6,357 nucleotides of DNA from Microbacteriaceae bacterium (GCA_030840185.1 JAUZFY010000004.1:1-6357), one strand, 5' to 3'; shown: positions 1-6,220, numbered from the stretch's first letter. Made by a program: numbers and translations. The notes: generated by a model from the letters alone, not told the origin.

Positions 1-414
1 TACCCGATCGCCCTCGAGGGCGCGCTGAAACTCAAGGAGGTCGCCTACATCCACTCCGAGGGATTCGCGGCCGGGGAGCTCAAGCACGGCCCCATCGCAC
101 TGATCGAGCCGGGACAGCCCGTGTTCGTCATCGTTCCGAGCCCGCGAGCGAAGGACTCACTGCACAAGAAGGTCGTCTCCAACATCCAGGAGATCCGCGC
201 CCGTGGCGCTCGCATCCTCGCGATCGCCGAGCAGGGGGATGCCGCGGTCCTTCCGTTCGCGGACGTGGTGATCCCGATTCCGCTCGCCTCGACCCTGTTC
301 GAGCCGATCCTCGCCGTCGCCCCGCTGCACATCTTCGCGATGGAACTCGCCGCGGCCAAGGGGCTCGACGTCGATCAGCCGCGCAACCTGGCCAAGTCGG
401 TCACGGTCGAGTAG
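1..414 (+). CDS. glmS: Glutamine--fructose-6-phosphate aminotransferase (isomerizing), C-terminal part only
   Basis: This cytosolic enzyme makes glucosamine-6-phosphate from fructose-6-phosphate and glutamine, the first committed step toward UDP-GlcNAc and peptidoglycan. Only the last 137 codons lie in the window, open at the left edge in frame 1; the N-terminal glutaminase domain is outside. What is visible is the second SIS (sugar isomerase) half. The segment begins YPIALEGALKLKEVAYIHSE, followed by GELKHGPIALIE, and ends DQPRNLAKSVTVE, the near-invariant GlmS tail. By alignment from memory with E. coli GlmS, K10, E13 and H29 of this fragment match K485, E488 and H504, and K132 matches K603, so the isomerase active site looks intact. 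The stop is TAG at 412-414 and acpS starts 6 nt later, implying co-transcription. The family assignment is very secure; start and full length cannot be judged. Confidence 0.97.
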   Translation, partial: YPIALEGALKLKEVAYIHSEGFAAGELKHGPIALIEPGQPVFVIVPSPRAKDSLHKKVVSNIQEIRARGARILAIAEQGDAAVLPFADVVIPIPLASTLFEPILAVAPLHIFAMELAAAKGLDVDQPRNLAKSVTVE

Positions 415-420
415 CCGGCC

Positions 421-792
421 ATGATCGTCGGCATCGGCGTTGACGTCGTCGATCTCGCTCGGTTCGAGCGGGCGACCGATCGCACCCCCGGCGTTCTGGC
501 TCGACTGTTCACCGACCGGGAGCGGACCGACGGCGACACCACCCGATCGTTACGGTCGATGGCCGCCCGGTTCGCCGCGAAGGAAGCGCTGATCAAGGCG
601 ATCGGGGACTCGACCGGGGTGCGCTGGCACGACATGGCAGTGGTGTCGAACGACCTCGGCAACCCGTCGATCGAGGTCTACAACGGGCTCGCCGAAATCG
701 TCGCCGGGCTCGGGATTCGGCACATCCATCTGTCTATGAGCCACGACGCCGGGGTGGCGATCGCCTACGTCGTCGTCGAGGGGGAGTCGTGA
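421..792 (+). CDS. acpS: Holo-[acyl-carrier-protein] synthase
   Basis: AcpS transfers 4'-phosphopantetheine from CoA to the conserved serine of apo-ACP, activating it for fatty acid synthesis in the cytosol. The 123-residue product has the usual size of the AcpS-type family. It shows the N-terminal motif GIGVDVVDLARF (residues 4-15), whose D8 is the expected Mg2+ ligand. The second signature RFAAKEALIKA (50-60) supplies E55 as the other metal ligand. The C-terminal strand HLSMSHDAGVAIAYVV is also typical. ATG 421 is chosen because the conserved motif starts two residues later and the glmS stop is just upstream; no convincing Shine-Dalgarno precedes it, so translation may depend on ribosomes coming from glmS. 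The stop overlaps the alr GTG start by 4 nt (GTGA). In mycobacteria acpS lies elsewhere, so this linkage differs from that arrangement. Confidence 0.96.
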   Translation: MIVGIGVDVVDLARFERATDRTPGVLARLFTDRERTDGDTTRSLRSMAARFAAKEALIKAIGDSTGVRWHDMAVVSNDLGNPSIEVYNGLAEIVAGLGIRHIHLSMSHDAGVAIAYVVVEGES

Positions 793-1898
793 GCCGTCCG
801 CTTCGCGAGGCCCGCGTCGATCTCTCGGCCATCGCGCACAACGTGAACGCCCTACGGCGCAACATCGGAACCCCGATCATGGTCGTGGTCAAGTCCCGCG
901 GCTACGGCCACGGGGCGATCCCCGTGGCGAAGGCAGCGGTCGAGGCCGGGGCCGCCTGGCTCGGCGTCGTCACGATCGAGGAGGCCCTCGAGCTGCGGTC
1001 CGCCGGTATCAGCGCCCCGGTGCTGGCCTGGCTGCACGATCCGGATGCCGACTTTGCCGGTGCGATCGCCGCGGGAATCGACATCGGGGTGAGCTACCGT
1101 GCCCAGCTCGAGCGCGTCGCCGCGGCATCCGGCTGCCCAGCGGTCGTGCAACTCAAGGTGGACACCGGACTCGGCCGGAATGGTGCGACGGCCTCCGACT
1201 GGCCCGAACTGTTCGACGCGGCGGTGGCCCTCGAACGAACTGGGCGGATCAGAGTGCGCGGCCTGTGGAGCCACCTCGCCAACTCCGGCGAGGAGGCCGA
1301 TCTCGCCCAGGTCGCCAGTTTCTCGCGAGCCATCGAGGCGGCGCGGGCGGCCGGACTCGACCCGGAGATTCTGCATCTCGCCGCGACGGCCGGCGCAATC
1401 CGGGTACCGAGCTCGCGATTCGATCTGGTTCGGATCGGGCTCGGCAGCTACGGGTTGTCGCCATTCGACGACCAGACTTCGGCCGACCTCGGGCTTCGGC
1501 CGGCGCTCGAGCTCAGCGCGGGTATCGCCTCGACCAAACGGGTGCCTGCCGATAGCGGAGTGTCGTACGGCCACGACTACCGCACGGAACGGGAGACCAC
1601 ACTCGCCCTCGTGCCGCTCGGGTACGCAGACGGGATTCCGCGGCATGCCTCCGGCCGCGGGCCGGTCTCGATCAACGGGCGCCGCTATCGCGTGGCCGGC
1701 CGGGTGGCGATGGACCAGTTCGTTGTCGACGTCGGCGACGACGCGATCGAGGTCGGCGACCGGGCGATCCTGATTGGTGATCCCGCTACCGGGGTGCCGA
1801 CCGCGGAAGACTGGGCGAACGCCGCCGACACCATCAACTACGAGATTGTCACTCGACTCGGTGGCCGGATCGAGTGGACCTATGCAGCTGCGGATTGA
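789..1898 (+). CDS. alr: Alanine racemase (PLP-dependent)
   Basis: Alr interconverts L- and D-alanine, supplying D-Ala for peptidoglycan crosslinking. The 369-residue protein has the family's usual length and two-domain plan: an N-terminal TIM barrel that holds PLP and a C-terminal beta domain from about residue 240. The PLP-binding lysine is K35 in the segment VVVKSRGYGHG. R215 in FDLVRIGLGSYGL corresponds to the arginine facing the PLP ring nitrogen. Y260 in GVSYGHDYR is the second catalytic base, donated across the dimer. AMDQF (307-311) matches the usual CMDQ motif near the substrate carboxylate. The GTG start at 789 overlaps the acpS stop (GTGA), with a purine-rich GAGGGGGAG at 778-786 as ribosome-binding site. 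The residues after K35 (S-R-G) depart from the common A-D/N-A/G, although the catalytic residues are present. The 3' end overlaps tsaE by 17 nt. Confidence 0.96.
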   Translation: MSRPLREARVDLSAIAHNVNALRRNIGTPIMVVVKSRGYGHGAIPVAKAAVEAGAAWLGVVTIEEALELRSAGISAPVLAWLHDPDADFAGAIAAGIDIGVSYRAQLERVAAASGCPAVVQLKVDTGLGRNGATASDWPELFDAAVALERTGRIRVRGLWSHLANSGEEADLAQVASFSRAIEAARAAGLDPEILHLAATAGAIRVPSSRFDLVRIGLGSYGLSPFDDQTSADLGLRPALELSAGIASTKRVPADSGVSYGHDYRTERETTLALVPLGYADGIPRHASGRGPVSINGRRYRVAGRVAMDQFVVDVGDDAIEVGDRAILIGDPATGVPTAEDWANAADTINYEIVTRLGGRIEWTYAAAD

Positions 1899-2391
1899 CT
1901 CACCGGAACAGATGGCCGAGCTCGGTGCGCGGCTCGCCATGAAGGTGCGAGCCGGCGACCTGATTGCGCTCAACGGCGAGCTCGGTGCGGGAAAAACCAC
2001 GATGACCCGTGGACTCGGGGAGCGGCTCGGCGTGCGCGGTGCCGTCACGAGCCCAACGTTTGTGCTCGCCAGAACCCACGAGCGGCTCGACTCGGGCCCA
2101 CCGCTCGTGCACGTGGACGCATATCGGCTCGGCGGCCCCGCCGAACTGGACGATCTCGACATCGACTTCGACGCCTCGATAGTGGTCGTCGAGTGGGCGG
2201 CCGGGATGCTCGACGGGGTCACCGAGGACTGGCTCGAGATCAGCATCGAACGCCCGACCGGCGCGGCATCCCCCCGAGAGGCATTCTCCGGCGCCGCATC
2301 GCCCGGTGTCGAAGGGGACGAGCTCGTCGAGCCGCGCATCGTGACGATCACCGGACATGGGGCACGCTGGCTGGACCTTAAGCTGGACTGA
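1882..2391 (+). CDS. tsaE: tRNA t6A biosynthesis ATPase TsaE
   Basis: TsaE is the small P-loop ATPase that works with TsaB and TsaD in transferring threonylcarbamoyl to A37 of ANN-decoding tRNAs. The 169-residue product has a Walker A motif GELGAGKTT at residues 32-40, then TSPTF (56-60, switch-like), HVDAYRL (77-83, matching the HxDxYRL family motif) and VVVEWA (101-106, Walker B-like). The reading frame is open further upstream, to about 1774, but ATG 1882 is preferred: it places the P-loop at the normal distance from the N-terminus, whereas the upstream extension would lie inside the essential alr C-terminus. Overlap with alr is 17 nt; the stop overlaps the tsaB start as TGATG. Residues about 126-151 form an Ala/Ser/Pro/Glu-rich insert with GAASP twice (127-131 and 137-141), probably a flexible, lineage-specific loop before the last beta strand. 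Confidence 0.95.
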   Translation: MQLRIDSPEQMAELGARLAMKVRAGDLIALNGELGAGKTTMTRGLGERLGVRGAVTSPTFVLARTHERLDSGPPLVHVDAYRLGGPAELDDLDIDFDASIVVVEWAAGMLDGVTEDWLEISIERPTGAASPREAFSGAASPGVEGDELVEPRIVTITGHGARWLDLKLD

Positions 2392-3023
2392 TGCTGCTCG
2401 CCATCGACACCTCAGCCGGCACGAGCGTCGCCGTGGTCGATCGTGATCTCGGCACACTGGTCGAGATCGGCGAGGCCGACACGCGCCGCCACGCCGAGGT
2501 GATCGGCGAAGCGATCCGCTCGGCCATCGACCGGTCGGGGGTCGCGGCCTCCGCGCTTTCGGGCGTCGCCATCGGAATGGGTCCCGGCCCGTTCACCGGA
2601 CTCCGGGTCGGCATCGCAGCGGCGCAAGCCTTCGCGTTCGGGACGACGAAGCCCCTGGTGCGCGTGGTCAGCCACGACGCCGTCGCATGGGGACACTACG
2701 CCGCCGGGAACGGCGGTCGTCTTCTGGTTGTCACCGACGCCCGCCGGCGCGAGGTCTACTTCAGCGCCTACTCGGGCGTGGACGGGGAGGGACTCCCCGT
2801 GCGCGTTCAGGGACCTGGCCTCTGCCGGCCAGACGACCTCGCCGACACGGTCGACGGCTACCACGGGTTCGAGCGGCTCGACGCGGCGGAGGTGTCGGCG
2901 GCATCCGTCGGTCTGCTCGCCGAGGGGCTCTACCTTCACCGCCGCGAATTCGCTGGGCCGGAGGCGCTCTACCTTCGGGCTCCGGATGCCACGGTGTCGG
3001 CCGGTCCGAAGCGGGTGAGCTGA
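2391..3023 (+). CDS. tsaB: tRNA t6A biosynthesis protein TsaB
   Basis: TsaB is the inactive ASKHA-fold paralogue of TsaD that dimerises with it and, with TsaE, forms the bacterial t6A transferase complex. The 210-residue product starts MLLAIDTSAGTSVAVVD, the typical N-terminal phosphate-1-like strand. It then has GMGPGPFTGLRVGIAAAQ (62-79), the most diagnostic TsaB stretch, and VVTDARRREVYFSAY (113-127). It ends with EALYLRAPDAT (191-201), matching the usual PLYLRxPDA ending. ATG 2391 shares one base with the tsaE stop (TGATG), and its own stop overlaps rimI in the same way, so translation is likely coupled by termination-reinitiation on both sides. In some actinobacteria TsaB and RimI are fused; here they are separate but abutting. 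Confidence 0.95.
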   Translation: MLLAIDTSAGTSVAVVDRDLGTLVEIGEADTRRHAEVIGEAIRSAIDRSGVAASALSGVAIGMGPGPFTGLRVGIAAAQAFAFGTTKPLVRVVSHDAVAWGHYAAGNGGRLLVVTDARRREVYFSAYSGVDGEGLPVRVQGPGLCRPDDLADTVDGYHGFERLDAAEVSAASVGLLAEGLYLHRREFAGPEALYLRAPDATVSAGPKRVS

Positions 3024-3514
3024 TGACCTGGCAGCTTCGCCGTGCGCGGCCAGACGACCTCGAGCGCATCATGGAACTGGAGACCAGCACTTTCGGCTCC
3101 GACGCCTGGTCGAGCGACGCCATGCTGAGCGACCTGCGCAATCCGCAGTGCTACTACCTCGTTGCCGATCGCCTCAGCTTCCCCGGCGAAATCGACGGCT
3201 ACGCCGGGCTGTTCGCGCCGCAGGGCGCCCACGAGGGAGACATCCAGACCATCGCCGTCGCCCAATCCGCACGCCGTGCCGGCCTCGGTCGTGCGCTGAT
3301 GAACGCGCTTATCACCGAGGCGCGCAAGCGCGGGGCCGTCGAGGTGTTCCTCGAGGTTCGCGCCGATAACCCCGGGCCGAAGCGCCTGTACGAAGACCTC
3401 GGTTTCGAAGAGATCGCCGTGCGGGTCGGCTACTACCAGCCCGACGGCGTCGACGCGATCGTGATGCGGCTGCGCGTTCCCGACCCCGTCACCCGCCCGG
3501 CGGTCGGCCAGTGA
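3023..3514 (+). CDS. rimI: [Ribosomal protein bS18]-alanine N-acetyltransferase, GNAT family
   Basis: RimI-type GNAT enzymes acetylate protein N-termini with acetyl-CoA; in enterobacteria the known substrate is ribosomal protein S18, while the substrate range of actinobacterial homologues is broader or uncertain. The 163-residue product has the expected single GNAT domain. The beta-4 strand [19 protein letters not shown] (75-93) holds the acetyl-CoA pyrophosphate loop [25 protein letters not shown] (110-128) gives E111 and Y123, whose 12-residue spacing matches the catalytic E103 and Y115 of Salmonella Rim[17 protein letters not shown] (135-150) is the usual RimI ending. Residues 151-163 form a short proline-rich tail of no clear function. 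ATG 3023 overlaps the tsaB stop (TGATG) and the stop overlaps tsaD (GTGA). The position between tsaB and tsaD is conserved in actinobacteria. Confidence 0.93.
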   Translation: MTWQLRRARPDDLERIMELETSTFGSDAWSSDAMLSDLRNPQCYYLVADRLSFPGEIDGYAGLFAPQGAHEGDIQTIAVAQSARRAGLGRALMNALITEARKRGAVEVFLEVRADNPGPKRLYEDLGFEEIAVRVGYYQPDGVDAIVMRLRVPDPVTRPAVGQ

Positions 3515-4578
3515 CCCCGCAGATCGGGGGCAGCGGCGCCCTGGTGCTCGGCATCGAGACGAGTTGCGACGAGACCGGAATCGGCATCGTGCGCGGGACG
3601 ACGCTCCTCGCCAACGTGATCGCCTCGTCAATGGAGGAGCACGCCCGATACGGCGGAGTGGTGCCGGAAATAGCGGCACGAGCCCACCTCGAGGCGCTGA
3701 CCCCGGCGCTCAAGGCCGCGTTGGCCGAAGCCGACGTGACCCTCGGCGAGCTCGACGCGATCGCCGTCACGAGCGGACCAGGCCTCTCCGGCGCGCTCAT
3801 GGTCGGGGTCGGTGCCGCGAAGGCGCTCGCCGTCGCACTGAACAAGCCGATCTACGCCATCAACCATCTCGTCGGTCACGTCGGCGCGGACGTGCTTCGC
3901 GACGACGGAACGGAGATCGCACTGCCCACCATCGCGCTCCTCGTCTCCGGCGGCCACACCTCGCTTCTGCTGGTGCGGGATCTCGTCTCCGACGTCGAGT
4001 TGCTCGGCGAAACCATCGACGACGCGGCGGGGGAGGCGTTCGACAAGGTGGCCAGGCTGCTGGGTCTGCCCTACCCCGGCGGCCCAGAGATCGACCGGGT
4101 TGCCGCCACAGGCAACCCCGCAGCCATCCGGTTCCCTCGCGGGCTCAGCCAGCCCAAGGACCTTGAGAAGCATCGCTACGACTTCTCCTTCAGCGGCCTG
4201 AAGACCGCGGTCGCCCGCTGGGTGGAGCAGAAGCGCGACGCCGGAGAGCCGGTTCCGGTTGCGGACGTCGCGGCGAGCTTTCGGGAGGCGGTCACGGACG
4301 TGCTGCTGACGAAGGCAATTGCGGCCTGCCGTGACCTCGGCGTGCCCCGACTGCTTCTTGGCGGCGGCGTGGTCGCCAACTCTCGCGTTCGTGAGCTGGC
4401 AGGAGTGCGCTGCGCCGACGCCGGCATCGAACTGCGCATTCCGCCGCTGTCGCTCTGCACCGATAACGGGGCAATGATCGCCGTCATTGCGGCCCAGCTC
4501 ATCGAGAGCGGTCACGCCCCCTCCAATCTGTCCTTCGGGGCGGATTCGACCCTGCCGGTCACCGTGATCCAGGCCTGA
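3511..4578 (+). CDS. tsaD: tRNA N6-adenosine threonylcarbamoyltransferase TsaD (Gcp/YgjD family)
   Basis: TsaD is the catalytic subunit that moves threonylcarbamoyl from its AMP conjugate onto A37 of tRNA. The 355-residue ASKHA protein shows [10 protein letters not shown] (14-23), [12 protein letters not shown] (88-99), NHLVGH (118-123), [52 protein letters not shown] and CTDNGAMIA (316-324). H119, H123 and D318 are the expected metal ligands, all present. The GTG start at 3511 is supported by the 4-nt GTGA overlap with rimI. An in-frame GTG at 3544 would trim 11 residues and begin directly at VLGIETS, so the exact start is not fully certain. It is the last gene of the tight rightward block: a 97-nt gap with its own promoter follows. 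TsaC, which makes the threonylcarbamoyl-AMP substrate, is not in the window. Confidence 0.97.
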   Translation: MTPQIGGSGALVLGIETSCDETGIGIVRGTTLLANVIASSMEEHARYGGVVPEIAARAHLEALTPALKAALAEADVTLGELDAIAVTSGPGLSGALMVGVGAAKALAVALNKPIYAINHLVGHVGADVLRDDGTEIALPTIALLVSGGHTSLLLVRDLVSDVELLGETIDDAAGEAFDKVARLLGLPYPGGPEIDRVAATGNPAAIRFPRGLSQPKDLEKHRYDFSFSGLKTAVARWVEQKRDAGEPVPVADVAASFREAVTDVLLTKAIAACRDLGVPRLLLGGGVVANSRVRELAGVRCADAGIELRIPPLSLCTDNGAMIAVIAAQLIESGHAPSNLSFGADSTLPVTVIQA

Positions 4579-4606
4579 ACCGCGGACCCGGTCACGCACC
4601 GTCGCG

Positions 4607-4636
4607 TTGACAGTGCGCAAGCCGCGGTGCCACTAT
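4607..4636 (+). promoter_or_regulatory. Sigma70-type promoter for the DUF4190-type gene
   Basis: A perfect -35 box TTGACA (4607-4612) is followed after 18 nt by CACTAT (4631-4636), preceded directly by TGC (4628-4630) as an extended -10 element. CACTAT keeps the key A at position 2 and T at position 6. Transcription would begin near 4643, leaving a leader of about 33 nt before ATG 4676. An in-frame TTG at 4607 could be read as an upstream start, but it is the first three bases of the -35 box and has no ribosome-binding site. The promoter marks a transcriptional break after tsaD. Identified by eye, not tested. Confidence 0.6.
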
Positions 4637-4665
4637 GGCAGCGCTGAACTCTACTCACCGATTTT

Positions 4666-4669
4666 GGAG
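4666..4669 (+). promoter_or_regulatory. Ribosome-binding site GGAG deciding the start of the DUF4190-type gene
   Basis: GGAG lies 6 nt before ATG 4676, a good Shine-Dalgarno position. It fixes the start at 4676 rather than at the upstream in-frame TTG 4607, which would add 23 residues (4607-4675) with no membrane-protein character. Confidence 0.7.
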
Positions 4670-4675
4670 CCGACC

Positions 4676-4969
4676 ATGACCGCAGTACCCCCCTCGCAGT
4701 CTCCGTACTCGTCGTCCGCTGCCGGCCCCCGCCTGAACACCCTGGCGATCGTCGCCCTGGTCTTGGGGATTGTGATCCCGCCGGGCGGCATCATTTGTGG
4801 GCACATCGCCCTCAACCAGATCAAGCGGACCGGTGAGGCCGGGCGCGGCCTCGCGCTCGCCGGGACGATCATCGGATACGTGTTCACGGTGCTGTGGGTG
4901 CTGGGCATCGTCCTCTTCGCGCTCCTGGTCGGGCTTGCCGCCTCGAACGGGACCCTCTACCAGCAGTAA
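4676..4969 (+). CDS. Small DUF4190-type membrane protein of unknown function
   Basis: The 97-residue product has a proline- and serine-rich, probably cytoplasmic N-terminus (residues 1-19). A first membrane helix (about 22-42) passes through NTLAIVALVLGIVIPPGG. A short polar loop, GHIALNQIKRTGEAGRG (42-58), is the hallmark of DUF4190 domains. A long second hydrophobic stretch (about 59-89) and a short polar end, NGTLYQQ, follow. No enzyme motif is seen. DUF4190 proteins are common in actinobacteria, often next to unrelated genes, and have no established function; positive charge in the loop suggests it faces the cytoplasm, putting both termini outside or making the second stretch re-entrant, which I cannot decide. 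The gene has its own promoter and RBS and ends 11 nt from the convergent methyltransferase gene. Confidence 0.85.
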   Translation: MTAVPPSQSPYSSSAAGPRLNTLAIVALVLGIVIPPGGIICGHIALNQIKRTGEAGRGLALAGTIIGYVFTVLWVLGIVLFALLVGLAASNGTLYQQ

Positions 4970-4980
4970 GGACGCGTCAG

Positions 4981-6177
4981 CTAGGGAAAGAGCACGCGCT
5001 CGCAGAGTAGCGCGGTGTGCCGCCCGGCGACGCGGGTCAGGATGAGGGTCGCCGCGCCGCCCCCCCGAAGGCCAAGCCGCTTGCGGAAGGCTGCGGGGTC
5101 GATGTCCACCCCCCGCTTCTTGATTTCGAGCGAGCCGATTTGCCGGGCGGCCAACTCCCGCTTGAGCCGCCGTTCGTCCAGGGCGAACACGTCGGTCACG
5201 CGAAAGCACGCCGCGAACGGGGTCGACACCGCGGTGTCGGAGCTGAGGTAGGCGATGCCGTCGCTCAGCATTGTCGCGCCGAGCCTTCGGCCGAGGTCGC
5301 CGATCAATCGAGCCCGGATGACCGCGCCATCCGGTTCGTAGACGAACTCGCCGAGCTCTCCCGTCTCGACATCCGCGCTGTCTGCTCCGGCGCTCAGCTC
5401 GGCGGATCCGTGCTCGCCGAGCACAAGCGCGGACCGGGCGATACCGGGGCGAGCGACGGCACCGAACCAGAGTCCCAGTTCGACCACTTCCCGATCGACG
5501 GAGACCCACTGCGCCTCGGTGCCGTCGGGGATCAACTCGCGATCGATCCCAGGCCCGAGCTTGATCCCGGTCGGAAGGCGCTCGCCAAGGCCGAACGCGA
5601 AATCGAGCGACGGGGAGTAATCGGCCGGATTGGTGATCCGCGAGGTGTTCTGGTGGCCGGCCGTCCTCCTGGCGGGGTCGAGGTAGACGCCGTCGAAACC
5701 GGAGAGGTCGAAATGGGTCGCGTCGTCGTTGACCACCGTCGCGTTCGACCACGGGGCGAGGTTGTACGCGGCGATCGCCGCGGTGACCTCGTCCCGTTCC
5801 ACTGCCGTCACGGCGATGTCGAGAGCCGCGATCGCGAGCGCGTCGCCGCCGATTCCGCTTCCGAGGTCGGCAATCCTGGTCAGGCCCGCCGCCTGAAACC
5901 GCCCCGCGTGCAGCGCGGCCACCCGAAGCCGGGTTGCCTGCTCAAGCCCGGCCTCGGTGAACAACATCCGCTCCGCAAACAGTCCGAACTTGCCAACGGC
6001 CTTTGCCCGGAGCTTCGACTGCGTGAGAACCGCGGCGACTCTGGCCGGGGAGTGTCCGGCATTCCGAAGCTCGGTGACCACCGAGACGACGTTGGCGCTG
6101 GACTCCCAGGGGGGTAGGGAATCGAGTAGCCGGAGGCCGTCACCGGTCAACAGCTCGACCAGCTCGGAGGAGTCCAT
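4981..6177 (-). CDS. Class I SAM-dependent methyltransferase with THUMP-like C-terminal domain
   Basis: This 398-residue protein is probably an RNA- or nucleic-acid-directed methyltransferase of unknown target. An alpha-helical N-terminal region (1-95) precedes a Rossmann core. SAM motif I is DLGSGIGGDALA (104-115), the acidic end of the second strand is VERDE (126-130) with E127 likely contacting the ribose, NDDAT (150-154) looks like motif III, and YLDPARR (165-171) fills the motif IV position. The last part, about 324-396, including GSLEIKKRGVDIDPAAFRKRLGL, resembles the THUMP-like domain found after such cores. Start ATG 6177 is followed by a plausible N-terminus and has no Shine-Dalgarno, but a TACGGT -10 box ends 7 nt before it, consistent with a leaderless mRNA. 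It is divergent from groES. The 3' end converges with the DUF4190-type gene. The fold is secure; the substrate is not. Neighbouring t6A genes make tRNA or rRNA an attractive guess only. Confidence 0.88.
   Translation of the reverse strand: MDSSELVELLTGDGLRLLDSLPPWESSANVVSVVTELRNAGHSPARVAAVLTQSKLRAKAVGKFGLFAERMLFTEAGLEQATRLRVAALHAGRFQAAGLTRIADLGSGIGGDALAIAALDIAVTAVERDEVTAAIAAYNLAPWSNATVVNDDATHFDLSGFDGVYLDPARRTAGHQNTSRITNPADYSPSLDFAFGLGERLPTGIKLGPGIDRELIPDGTEAQWVSVDREVVELGLWFGAVARPGIARSALVLGEHGSAELSAGADSADVETGELGEFVYEPDGAVIRARLIGDLGRRLGATMLSDGIAYLSSDTAVSTPFAACFRVTDVFALDERRLKRELAARQIGSLEIKKRGVDIDPAAFRKRLGLRGGGAATLILTRVAGRHTALLCERVLFP
4992..5020. terminator. Possible hairpin at the convergent gene ends
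   Basis: CGCGCT (4995-5000) and AGCGCG (5009-5014) form a perfect 6-bp inverted repeat with an 8-nt loop. In an alternative fold, GCAC (4992-4995) pairs with GTGC (5017-5020), extending a 9-bp stem with a 3-nt bulge. Read leftward, the hairpin is followed by TCTTTCCC, a weak pyrimidine tract that runs into the methyltransferase stop codon. Read rightward there is no T tract. It could slow polymerase from either side, but it lies in coding sequence and is not a canonical intrinsic terminator. Confidence 0.25.
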
Positions 6178-6183
6178 AGGCCA

Positions 6184-6189
6184 ACCGTA
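6184..6189 (-). promoter_or_regulatory. Leaderless-type -10 box of the methyltransferase gene
   Basis: On the minus strand TACGGT (fits TANNNT) is followed by exactly six bases and then the ATG at 6177, so transcription would begin at the A of the start codon. This is the usual geometry of actinobacterial leaderless genes, and it explains why no Shine-Dalgarno is present. No good -35 is seen: the 6 bases 17 nt upstream read CGTGCA. Those bases fall inside the CIRCE. Confidence 0.45.
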
Positions 6190-6193
6190 GCAA

Positions 6194-6220
6194 TTGGCAC
6201 TCGCCTTGCACGAGTGCTAA
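6194..6220. promoter_or_regulatory. CIRCE element (HrcA operator)
   Basis: TTGGCACTC (6194-6202), nine bases, then GAGTGCTAA (6212-6220) match the consensus TTAGCACTC-N9-GAGTGCTAA at 17 of 18 arm positions; the single change is A to G at position 3. CIRCE is bound by the repressor HrcA, which is inactivated on heat shock, and is typical upstream of groES. Here it covers the groES -35 box and, on the other strand, lies at -17 to -43 from the predicted methyltransferase transcription start. Confidence 0.95.

Noticed and set aside
1774..1881. N-terminal extension of TsaE into alr.
   Set aside because: The extra 36 residues overlap the Alr C-terminus and are not needed: from ATG 1882 the Walker A motif is at the normal position.
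852..2351. A 499-codon open frame on the minus strand opposite alr and tsaE.
   Set aside because: High-GC coding DNA produces long antisense frames. The plus strand encodes clear Alr and TsaE motifs, while the antisense product is compositionally odd (Ser/Pro/Arg/Gly-rich) with no recognisable domain.
2826..3062. A 16-bp exact direct repeat (2826-2841 and 3047-3062) in tsaB and rimI.
   Set aside because: Both copies encode Arg-Pro-Asp-Asp-Leu in frame with the same preferred codons, so a chance match of a common short peptide explains it; no flanking similarity was seen.
3628..4620. A 330-codon minus-strand frame opposite tsaD.
   Set aside because: It is the mirror of tsaD codon bias; no motif is seen, and tsaD has complete family signatures.
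4596..4630. Inverted repeat GCACCG / CGGTGC flanking the -35 box, as terminator of tsaD or an operator.
   Set aside because: The arms are only 6 bp with a 23-nt loop and no T tract; too weak to call in G/C-rich DNA.
4607..4675. N-terminal extension of the DUF4190-type protein from TTG 4607.
   Set aside because: The TTG is part of a TTGACA -35 box, there is no ribosome-binding site before it, and GGAG sits ideally before ATG 4676.
5017..6117. A 366-codon plus-strand frame opposite the methyltransferase.
   Set aside because: The minus strand carries a canonical SAM-binding motif and domain order; the plus frame has none and an unusual composition.
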